A model generated the notes under the pieces. It was given only the letters and a program-made list of their open reading frames with translations. It was not told where the DNA came from and searched no databases. 5,404 nt of DNA from Candidatus Dadabacteria bacterium. GTDB lineage: Bacteria > Desulfobacterota_D > UBA1144 > Nemesobacterales > UBA2774. This document shows, piece by piece, positions 1 through 5,404 of this stretch (position 1 is its first letter; every line of letters begins with the position of its first letter). The stretch covers positions 1-5,404 of the forward strand of contig DAOVUC010000132.1 of the NCBI GenBank assembly GCA_030632765.1, written 5' to 3'. Position numbers and translations under genes: made by a program.

Positions 1-3000
1 CGCAAATACTATTCCAGTATCTTCTTCATCCTCCGCATCGGGTTTGGAGATGGGATTAATTTTATCAATAAAAGATTGTTCTTTCTCTTTCTTTTCCTCT
101 TTTTCGTTTGATTTGATAAAGTCCCTGATTTCAATTGCGTCCGAGTATAATTCGACGTCCATTCTGGGGATATGATCCAGGTTTGCCAAATCGATATTTC
201 CCTTTATCTGGCTATTGCCGACTCTAAGTTTGATGTTCTTAAAACTGAGACTCGTGGGGGATGTTTTGAGCTCCCCGGTAAGTTCATAAGGGCCAATTTT
301 TGGCAGATTGGAATCAAGGATATCGTTTAGGCTTTGAAGCTTTTCCCCCGAAATTGATATTGATAAGTCGGTGGTTCTTTGATTTAGGGGATATGAAATG
401 AAACCATCAATATTAATCTTCATCCCTAAAAATTCTGCGTCAAGAGAAACAGGAGATTTTACATTGGTGCTGACAAGACCATTAAGTAAATTACTAACGT
501 TTGCGTTAATATTCAGTGGGCCATCTTTATATGAACCTTCCATATTTATAGTTATTGGTTTATAAGGCTGTGCATTCAACACTCCCTTTTTAATATCTAT
601 TTCAATGTTTTCTTTGTTTTCTAGATCCAGTAGAGTCCAAACTCCATCCGCAACTTGGGCATTGAATGAAGAATTATTGAAAATTTCTTTTAGTGTTCTT
701 CCTACTAGCTTTATTTTTATATCTAACTCTTTGGATACAAACCCTATGTCTTCATTGATACCAAGGCTCTCTAGAATTTCACCTACATCTACATTTGATG
801 TGTATAAAAGTAATTCTGCTTTTGGTATAGCCCCTGATATATCTATGGATACGTCGCCTTTGAATTTTGTATCACCGGTTTGTATACTAAACTCAGAATC
901 TTTCATTACCCCTTTGTTTATATGGCTGACTAATAGCATGTTTTGAAACTCGGTTTTTCCAAGGATCACTCTCTTTAAGTCAATCTCGATATAGGAATCA
1001 ATACCTGGCCAGTTAGACGGGACAACGGGAAGGTCAAAGTCTATTCCCGGTTCTTTGTCTTCATTTCTATCTTCGCCGTCTGAGTGCAATAATGTCCTAA
1101 GCTGGGTAATATCAATTAAATCAGAGTCTAGGATTAAAGTGTCTATCGTGTCGTTATCCCTTAGCTCTCTTGAAAACTCTCCTTTTAGGTTTGATCTGCC
1201 AAGTGTGATATTGATATCTCTCAAGATGAATTTATTTGCCGTGTCCAATAAATTGGCTGAAGCCATAAGCGGCATATTAGCTTTAGATAAGCTCGGAACC
1301 GAATCCCCGAAATCAGATATGTTGTTGATTAATAATCTGATGTCCAAGTTGGAATCTATATGCTTTTCTTGTTTTATGATATCACCGCTTACCGTTACCC
1401 TGGAACCAGCAGTGTTCACGGTCATTTTTATTGGGCATATGTTGCCTGAAAACAAGCTTGTCAGTTTACAAGAGATTATGTTGATTGATGTCGGATGGCC
1501 AAGCAGGTTACCGTGAACGCTGCCTACGAGCTTGTTGCCGGGTTCTAGACTGAGTTTAGCGACAAAAATTTTAATGGGGTCTTTGGAGTAAGTTTTAGTA
1601 TATTGCTTTCTAAATAAGAGGACCTTCTTTATCTCCAAATAAGCTTTAGCTGATTCTACAAATGAGGTTATATTCTTCCCCCGGGCTGAAAATTCAAGAT
1701 CCGCAGATTCTACTTTTATTTTAATTCTGTTTTCTTCTGTTTGCGAAGTTAATGGCGTTAAATCGGGATTCTGAGAGTGTGTTTCTAATTGTACTCTCGG
1801 CATATCTTTGTCCGTATCGAATTTGATATCTCCCTTTATCCTGACACCTTCTAACTCAAAATCGAACGGGGTAGTAAGTTTTCCATTCCGTACCTGCGGT
1901 TTAATAGTAATATTAGTAAGGGCTACCGGCAGATTTATTATTTGGTCGATAGATAATTCTAAATCCGCGTTAATTTGATTTAGAAAGTCGAAATAAGGTG
2001 TTAGATCATGGTCCTTATTTTTTACAGATGTATCCTTATCTTTGTCCGATGTATCCTGGGACATTTCTGAAAATGGTGTGAGGTCTAGGTTCGAGATATC
2101 TAGACGGCCATAAATGTTGGGCTTTTTATCTGAGAAGTCGGCGTTTAGCTCTCCTTTGGCATTAGTTTCGTTATAAATTAAGTCGAGATTATCCAGTTCA
2201 AATGATTTCTCGGTGATCAGGACATCGCTATTGATTGAATAAGATTTCAATTCAGAGAGGTTTTCCTTAAGGAGGTCTTCTAGTTCAGTAAGTTTCTTGC
2301 CTTGAATATTCACACTAAGATAGGTGCCCTCAAAATCCTCCGGGATTGAGACTATACCCGAGATATCGAAATCTGCGTCAAGATACGTTCCTGTCGTATT
2401 TATAGGAAACTTTTTAAAGGATTTTATGAGTTCATATAAAGTCCCGCTTGTAGCTTGGATAGAGTATGGTTTTTTAAGGTAGTTACCGTTAAGTTCCGCG
2501 GTTACCGGATAATCTTGCCGGGCGGTACCCTTGAGACTTGTGACTTTAATTAAGTGGCTGTTCTTTCCATTTCCGTCAATGTAGCTAAGTGTGACGTCTT
2601 GCGCTTTTACGTTATTTATAGAAAATGATCTTAATATACGGTCTGTTGAGTTATTGTCTTTGTCCTCATCCTTGTCTTTATCATCTAAGTCGAAATCCCA
2701 GTTGTCTATGCCGTCCTTTTTGGATTCAAGATTGATGTCTGCGCCGTATAGATCAACCTCTCTTATCCGGATTTTTTTATAAAGCAGTGGTATTAATTCA
2801 ATTTGTATCTCTACCTTACTAATACTTATAAACGGATCGTGTCCCCAGCCCTTGGGGTTAAGCATTTTGGCGTCGTTTATTGTTAGCGAGGGTATAAGTC
2901 CGTAACTAATATTGACATCCCCATTAATAACTACAGCACGGTTTAGCTTTGTGGATAGAATGGATTCGATCTGTCCTTGTACAAATTTTGAGTCCAGATG

Positions 3001-3096
3001 AAATGTTCTGATTATGAATAGCCCGATTGCTATTAGGACTATGATAACAGAGATGAATATTAGCAAATAGGTGATTATGCGTTTAGTTCTGCTCAA
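1..3096 (-). CDS. AsmA-like periplasm-spanning protein, C-terminus cut by window edge
   Basis: One frame stays open for 1032 codons to the left edge. A TAG lies three codons before the first usable start, a TTG at 3096-3094, so that TTG is the chosen start; it begins M-S-R-T-K-R and is followed by a hydrophobic segment at residues 7-29, an inner-membrane anchor with the body in the periplasm. The early motif G-I-D-N-W-D-F (W133) matches the AsmA N-terminal signature (glycine, then NW). Three AsmA-like beta-rich units lie near residues 233-345, 564-670 and 880-994, with charged linkers at 138-147, 350-364, 671-684 and 996-1007. The only cysteines I found are C543 and C554, possibly a disulfide. 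Known AsmA-superfamily members (AsmA, TamB, YhdP, YdbH) are anchored in the inner membrane, form long hydrophobic grooves, and are linked to phospholipid transport and outer-membrane integrity. It already exceeds E. coli AsmA (about 617 residues) and approaches TamB/YhdP size. Family assignment is strong; the subfamily and the substrate are not resolved. Confidence 0.9.
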   Translation of the reverse strand, partial: MSRTKRIITYLLIFISVIIVLIAIGLFIIRTFHLDSKFVQGQIESILSTKLNRAVVINGDVNISYGLIPSLTINDAKMLNPKGWGHDPFISISKVEIQIELIPLLYKKIRIREVDLYGADINLESKKDGIDNWDFDLDDKDKDEDKDNNSTDRILRSFSINNVKAQDVTLSYIDGNGKNSHLIKVTSLKGTARQDYPVTAELNGNYLKKPYSIQATSGTLYELIKSFKKFPINTTGTYLDADFDISGIVSIPEDFEGTYLSVNIQGKKLTELEDLLKENLSELKSYSINSDVLITEKSFELDNLDLIYNETNAKGELNADFSDKKPNIYGRLDISNLDLTPFSEMSQDTSDKDKDTSVKNKDHDLTPYFDFLNQINADLELSIDQIINLPVALTNITIKPQVRNGKLTTPFDFELEGVRIKGDIKFDTDKDMPRVQLETHSQNPDLTPLTSQTEENRIKIKVESADLEFSARGKNITSFVESAKAYLEIKKVLLFRKQYTKTYSKDPIKIFVAKLSLEPGNKLVGSVHGNLLGHPTSINIISCKLTSLFSGNICPIKMTVNTAGSRVTVSGDIIKQEKHIDSNLDIRLLINNISDFGDSVPSLSKANMPLMASANLLDTANKFILRDINITLGRSNLKGEFSRELRDNDTIDTLILDSDLIDITQLRTLLHSDGEDRNEDKEPGIDFDLPVVPSNWPGIDSYIEIDLKRVILGKTEFQNMLLVSHINKGVMKDSEFSIQTGDTKFKGDVSIDISGAIPKAELLLYTSNVDVGEILESLGINEDIGFVSKELDIKIKLVGRTLKEIFNNSSFNAQVADGVWTLLDLENKENIEIDIKKGVLNAQPYKPITINMEGSYKDGPLNINANVSNLLNGLVSTNVKSPVSLDAEFLGMKINIDGFISYPLNQRTTDLSISISGEKLQSLNDILDSNLPKIGPYELTGELKTSPTSLSFKNIKLRVGNSQIKGNIDLANLDHIPRMDVELYSDAIEIRDFIKSNEKEEKKEKEQSFIDKINPISKPDAEDEEDTGIVFA
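115..2400 (-). repeat. Three diverged AsmA-like modules, period about 320 residues
   Basis: Within the AsmA-like gene, copies cover about 2400-2062 (residues 233-345), 1407-1087 (564-670) and 459-115 (880-994). Copies 2 and 3 share a core in which L-G-R-S-N-L-K-G-E aligns with V-G-N-S-Q-I-K-G-N, each followed by a segment ending in a D-I or E-I strand (I-D-I-T-Q-L versus I-E-I-R-D-F). Each copy is followed within a few residues by a Lys/Asp/Glu-rich linker. The segments after linkers 2 and 3 also align almost without gaps for about 70 residues (for example R-I-K-G-D-I against K-F-K-G-D-V). The copies are diverged at protein level; I see no obvious nucleotide-level repeat. Confidence 0.7.
2656..2686 (-). 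repeat. Low-complexity tract encoding an Asp/Lys linker
   Basis: This stretch of GAT/GAC and AAA/AAG codons encodes residues 138-147 of the AsmA-like protein (D-D-K-D-K-D-E-D-K-D). A similar tract at about 2008-2049 encodes residues 350-364. Such simple codon runs can change length by slippage; here both are in frame. They probably act as soluble, flexible loops projecting from the beta-structure. Confidence 0.6.
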
Positions 3097-3105
3097 AGAG
3101 ACCTA
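3097..3105 (-). promoter_or_regulatory. Weak ribosome binding site for the TTG start
   Basis: On the minus strand, TAGG precedes the TTG start by 5 bases and is the only Shine-Dalgarno-like match nearby. The TAG in it is also the in-frame stop that rules out any earlier start. A weak site combined with a TTG start suggests low translation of the AsmA-like protein, which is an inference. Confidence 0.4.
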
Positions 3106-3298
3106 CACAAATTATGGCATTTATTCACTAAATTAGCCATCAATAGTTAGGATAAACGATTTTAGACAATAAAGAGTCTTATGAATTTATTTGCATATTT
3201 AGTCATGATTAAGGTCAATTGTCAATCCCCCGAAAACGAGTCCACCCTTAAAGTTAGAATTTTGCCAGATTTCTCTACTTATAGCTAGTCCAAGTTTT
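3106..3298. other. Spacer between AsmA-like gene and barrel relic
   Basis: This AT-rich stretch holds no convincing gene. It should contain the promoter of the minus-strand AsmA-like gene, but I could not find a -35/-10 pair with acceptable spacing: a TTGATG and a CATAAT upstream of the start are 21 bases apart. The plus-strand frame of the barrel relic is open back to 3209, yet residues encoded before about 3299 do not resemble beta-barrel sequence. A short minus-strand frame ends with TAA at 3201-3199; it is discussed under findings. Confidence 0.5.
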
Positions 3299-3514
3299 GG
3301 GGAGAAGGTCAGTAATGTGGGTGGCTGGAAAGTAGACAATGTGGATATTACCTATCAAGTAATTGGCACAGTCGCTTACCGAATTAAGACATGGGACGTT
3401 TCCTCCAAGGTTTTTGCAGGCTACCGATTTCTACACATAGACTATGATAAAAAAGACACAGCTTTAAAGCTCTCCGTCAAGGGCCAGACCATAGGCGTCG
3501 GCGTAGAGTTCTAA
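3299..3514 (+). pseudogene. C-terminal relic of an outer-membrane beta-barrel protein
   Basis: About 71 codons followed by TAA read as the last strands of an outer-membrane barrel. The order is N-V-G-G-W, then a T-Y-Q-V-I-G-T-V-A-Y-R strand, then V-F-A-G-Y-R-F-L-H-I-D-Y-D, then a closing strand G-Q-T-I-G-V-G-V-E-F. That layout (GG-F/W turn, AGYR...DY strand, terminal strand ending in Phe) is typical of a widespread family of small outer-membrane proteins, whose N-terminal half would carry a signal peptide and earlier strands. Here nothing upstream supplies those parts, and an in-frame TGA lies at 3206-3208. The only internal start is a GTG at 3317 with a poor ribosome site; from there the product would have 65 residues, too few for a barrel and without an export signal. 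It is best read as a 5'-deleted gene remnant. A living small protein is possible but unlikely. Confidence 0.65.
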
Positions 3515-3615
3515 AGAAACGGAGATAAGGGGTTTAAAGGGTAGTAGTTTTTCATTTGCTGGTTGCAAATTTGAATGGGAAGTCATTGTTTACGGGCTAT
3601 TGTTGGACTGGCTAT

Positions 3616-3645
3616 TGATTTTTAAAACCATTTTGATGTATTATG
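3616..3645 (+). promoter_or_regulatory. Candidate sigma70-type promoter for the patatin gene
   Basis: TTGATT (3616-3621, four of six matches to the -35 consensus) and TATTAT (3640-3645, five of six to the -10) are separated by 18 bases. Transcription would begin near 3652, giving a leader of about 57 bases before the ATG at 3709. In AT-rich DNA such matches arise by chance, so confidence is modest. Confidence 0.35.
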
Positions 3646-3696
3646 AATGTCAGGTAGCAATTGATTTAAAGCCTTGTATTGAAAATCTATTTGTAT

Positions 3697-3703
3697 AAAG
3701 AGG
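3697..3703 (+). promoter_or_regulatory. Ribosome binding site setting the patatin start
   Basis: AAAGAGG lies 5 bases before the ATG at 3709. It decides the start in favour of that ATG over the in-frame TTG at 3679 and places the basic N-terminus and hydrophobic core of the lipoprotein signal at the expected distance from Met1. Confidence 0.7.
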
Positions 3704-3708
3704 TCGAT

Positions 3709-4914
3709 ATGATATTGCATAGAAATAAGTCACTAATCTGCTCATCGTTAATAATTATATTAGTCCTGTTGTCATTCTCATGTGCCAAGCCGACTCGCAA
3801 TGCACTTCCTAAGAATTATGCCGATGAAGCTGAAATTGCGGGTATGCCTGGTGTAAGAGCGTGGGGTGATGAGCATAGTGAGGCGTTTCAAGAGGATTTA
3901 GTCCTTTCGATGCAGCAATCTATGGCCGCGGGATATAAATACGACGGTGATGATACTATTGATATCATGGCATTTTCCGGGGGAGGTTCATTCGGTGCTT
4001 TTGCTTGCGGAGTACTTAACGGATGGGACGCTGCGGGTACCCGCCCGACTTTCAAACTCGTGACCGGAATAAGCACCGGCAGCCTTATTGCCCCGTTTGC
4101 TTTCCTAGGAGGTAAGTACGACCAAAAAATCGGCCAGCTTTACACATCCATTAATACGAACAATATTATGGAAAAGGAATCTTTATGGAGTATTATGACC
4201 GGCACCCCTTACGCAGCGGATAACGCCCCACTGGCTAGTATGATCGAGAGGATTATAGATGAAGAAATGCTGCAGGACATTGCTAAAGCACACTCTGAGG
4301 GGCGCCGTTTGTTTTTAGGAACCACCAATCTGGATGCTCAGAGACTGGTGGTTTGGAATATGGGTGCCATAGCAAGTAGCGGACATCCGGGTGCTCTTGA
4401 GCTATTTCGTAGAATAATGCTGGCATCGGCAGCAATGCCGGTTGCATTTCCCCCTTCGATGATTGAAGTAGACGCAGGCGGTTCAATCTACGATGAGATG
4501 CATGTAGACGGCGGTGTATCGGTAGAGGTTTTCTTTTACGGGGACTTGATTGATATTGATCAAGCTCACGAGGCTCTAAATATTAAAGGTATGCCCAAAG
4601 TTCGCATTTTTATTATGCGAAGCGCCCAGCTTAAACATCATTATAAAGAGGTAGAAATGTCAATATTTTCGATTGCCGGAAAGGCAGTCACCGGTCTGAC
4701 ATCCTCACAAGCTATCGGAGACCTCTACCGCATATATACGATAACTCAGCGAGACGGGATTGATTACAACCTGGGTTCAGTCCCGGCTGATTATGTTTCC
4801 CAAGCCAAAGAGCCATTTGATCCGGACGATTTGAAACGTCTCTACGATCTTGGGTACAAGATGGCGATATCCGGCTATCCTTGGGAGAAATATCCGCCGC
4901 ACTTTAAACCATAA
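3709..4914 (+). CDS. Patatin-like phospholipase, predicted outer-membrane lipoprotein
   Basis: The 401-residue product starts with a lipoprotein-type signal: H4-R-N-K7, a hydrophobic run at residues 9-23, then L-S-F-S-C with lipidated Cys25. The box is degenerate (Ser at -3) but fits the permissive lipoprotein pattern. Residue +2 is Ala, not Asp, favouring outer-membrane sorting. The patatin domain covers roughly residues 85-300. Its oxyanion-hole glycines are G91-G-G-S-F-G96, the nucleophile elbow is G120-I-S-T-G124 with catalytic Ser122, and the second dyad residue is Asp267 in H-V-D-G-G. All key residues are present, so an active serine lipid acyl hydrolase is expected, cleaving acyl esters of phospholipids or related lipids; the substrate is not visible in sequence. 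About 100 residues follow the catalytic Asp and end in a Pro/Tyr-rich tail (W-E-K-Y-P-P-H-F-K-P). It lies 48 bases before the efflux gene on the same strand, so the two may be co-transcribed. Unlike secreted toxins of the ExoU type, the lipid anchor suggests a housekeeping envelope role, which is inference. Confidence 0.92.
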   Translation: MILHRNKSLICSSLIIILVLLSFSCAKPTRNALPKNYADEAEIAGMPGVRAWGDEHSEAFQEDLVLSMQQSMAAGYKYDGDDTIDIMAFSGGGSFGAFACGVLNGWDAAGTRPTFKLVTGISTGSLIAPFAFLGGKYDQKIGQLYTSINTNNIMEKESLWSIMTGTPYAADNAPLASMIERIIDEEMLQDIAKAHSEGRRLFLGTTNLDAQRLVVWNMGAIASSGHPGALELFRRIMLASAAMPVAFPPSMIEVDAGGSIYDEMHVDGGVSVEVFFYGDLIDIDQAHEALNIKGMPKVRIFIMRSAQLKHHYKEVEMSIFSIAGKAVTGLTSSQAIGDLYRIYTITQRDGIDYNLGSVPADYVSQAKEPFDPDDLKRLYDLGYKMAISGYPWEKYPPHFKP

Positions 4915-4933
4915 ATTCCTCTATACGGATATA

Positions 4934-4960
4934 AGCTACGGAGTCTCTGAGGCTTTTTTT
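4934..4960 (+). terminator. Possible intrinsic terminator or attenuator after the patatin gene
   Basis: Bases 4934-4954 can fold into an imperfect hairpin: AGCT pairs with GGCT through one G-T wobble, then one A-A mismatch, then CGGA pairs with TCTG through another wobble, closing a three-base GTC loop. A run of seven T (4954-4960) follows directly. The shape is that of a Rho-independent terminator, though the stem is weak. The next gene's ATG is only three bases beyond the T-run, so partial termination or attenuation is as likely as full termination. Confidence 0.5.
4949..4952 (+). promoter_or_regulatory. Ribosome binding site of the efflux gene, inside the hairpin
   Basis: GAGG lies 10 bases before the ATG at 4963 and 16 before the second in-frame ATG at 4969. 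It is the only Shine-Dalgarno-like motif available, and it favours the first ATG. It sits in the 3' arm of the hairpin at 4934-4954, so folding of the RNA would hide it. Confidence 0.45.
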
Positions 4961-4962
4961 GA

Positions 4963-5404
4963 ATGATCATGCGAGTAAGTTCAATACCTTCTAATAAAGA
5001 TCTAGTAATCGTAGTCAGATTATTCAGATGTACGACAGTTTTATTAATTTTCTCAAGCTTATTACTGTCTTGTATAAAAGTTGGACCAGACTATGAACCT
5101 CCTGAAACAAAAATGCCTGATACCTGGCACGAGCAAGTAACATATGGACTTAACGAGGGGGCGGCAAATCTGTGGACTTGGTGGACGATGTTTAATGACC
5201 CGATCCTAGATGAATTGATAATCAAGTCAAGCGAAGGAAATTATGATCTTAAAAGCGCAGTTACGAGTGTGAATCAGGCCAGGGCTCAAATTTATTTTAC
5301 AGCCGGTGAATATCTGCCGGCTGTTCAGGCTCAGGGTTCTGTCGAGAGGAGCCGGGGAAGTGAAGGGGTTACTCTTGCCGTACCCCCTCCTCAAACAAGG
5401 ACAG
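4963..5404 (+). CDS. NodT/OprM-type outer-membrane efflux lipoprotein, N-terminal part
   Basis: Only the first 147 codons are present; the gene continues beyond the right edge (the family is usually about 450-500 residues). The in-frame TGA at 4960-4962 limits the start to ATG 4963 or ATG 4969. The N-terminal region is basic, then hydrophobic, and ends in the lipobox L-L-S-C with Cys37. It is followed by the family hallmark K-V-G-P-D-Y-E-P-P (residues 39-47), then L-W-T-W-W-T-M-F-N-D-P-I-L (70-82), and the first coiled-coil helix with N-Y-D-L-K-S-A and N-Q-A-R-A-Q. These match outer-membrane factors that form the trimeric exit duct of RND- or ABC-type tripartite pumps for drugs, solvents or metals. 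The membrane-fusion and inner-membrane pump genes would be expected downstream, outside the window. The signal peptide is rather long for a lipoprotein (36 residues). The family call is firm; the exported substrate is unknown. Confidence 0.92.
   Translation, partial: MIMRVSSIPSNKDLVIVVRLFRCTTVLLIFSSLLLSCIKVGPDYEPPETKMPDTWHEQVTYGLNEGAANLWTWWTMFNDPILDELIIKSSEGNYDLKSAVTSVNQARAQIYFTAGEYLPAVQAQGSVERSRGSEGVTLAVPPPQTRT

Larger units (their letters stand above)
3515..3708. other. Intergenic leader upstream of the patatin gene
   Basis: No gene is visible on either strand. The stretch contains the candidate promoter at 3616-3645 and the patatin ribosome binding site. No hairpin followed by a T-run was found after the barrel relic. 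An in-frame TTG at 3679 would add ten residues to the patatin protein, but it lacks a ribosome site and would push the signal peptide away from the N-terminus. Confidence 0.5.

Noticed and set aside
605..946. Plus-strand open frame of 113 codons
   Set aside because: It lies wholly antisense to the AsmA-like gene, is Ser/Phe/Ile-rich low-quality sequence, and matches no family I know; it is a shadow.
1055..1516. Plus-strand open frame of 153 codons
   Set aside because: It is antisense to the AsmA-like coding frame, which carries coherent AsmA features through the same bases; the Ser/Leu-rich translation is a shadow.
2591..2782. Plus-strand open frame of 63 codons
   Set aside because: It is antisense to the low-complexity Asp/Lys linker of the AsmA-like gene, which explains its Leu/Ser repeats.
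3106..3180. Promoter for the AsmA-like gene from TTGATG and CATAAT boxes on the minus strand
   Set aside because: The spacer is 21 bases, outside the usual 16-18, and alternatives match poorly.
3205..3288. Short plus-strand ATG frame of about 27 codons (M-I-K-V-N-C-Q)
   Set aside because: No ribosome site and no family resemblance; it overlaps the relic's upstream sequence and is probably chance.
3679..3708. Upstream TTG start adding ten residues to the patatin protein
   Set aside because: No Shine-Dalgarno motif precedes it, whereas ATG 3709 has AAAGAGG at 5 bases and gives a normal lipoprotein signal length.
3888..4076. Minus-strand open frame of 62 codons
   Set aside because: It is antisense to the patatin catalytic region, whose conserved motifs occupy the plus strand.
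4283..4486. Minus-strand open frame of 67 codons
   Set aside because: It is antisense to the patatin gene and has no recognisable motif or ribosome site.

Overview
The window comes from a Gram-negative (diderm) bacterium. It encodes a long inner-membrane-anchored AsmA-type protein, a relic of an outer-membrane beta-barrel, a lipoprotein-type patatin phospholipase, and the start of an outer-membrane efflux lipoprotein of the NodT/OprM type. The DNA is moderately AT-rich by eye. One gene can only start at TTG. I cannot place the organism more precisely; a proteobacterium-like or Desulfobacterota-like lineage would fit, but this is a guess.

Layout. Positions 1-3096 on the minus strand are one uninterrupted reading frame of 1032 codons that runs off the left edge, so its C-terminus is missing. 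It has an N-terminal membrane anchor followed by at least three AsmA-like modules, spaced about 320 residues apart and separated by short highly charged linkers. A roughly 610-base spacer (3097-3708) separates it from the divergent plus-strand genes. The spacer holds the last ~71 codons of an outer-membrane beta-barrel gene with no start or signal peptide (a relic), a plausible sigma70-type promoter, and otherwise nothing I can name. Positions 3709-4914 encode a 401-residue patatin-like phospholipase with a lipoprotein signal and a complete catalytic dyad. It is followed after 48 bases by the first 147 codons of an outer-membrane efflux factor (4963 to the right edge). A hairpin plus T-tract lies in that 48-base gap, and it contains the only Shine-Dalgarno-like sequence of the downstream gene.

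How the genes may work together. All four loci concern the cell envelope. AsmA-like proteins such as TamB, YhdP and YdbH span the periplasm and are implicated in phospholipid movement to the outer membrane. The patatin lipoprotein could act on lipids at the outer membrane. The efflux lipoprotein is normally the outer-membrane channel of a tripartite pump. A shared role in outer-membrane lipid homeostasis is an inference from neighbourhood only. I see no RNA genes, insertion sequences, CRISPR arrays or clear defence system here.
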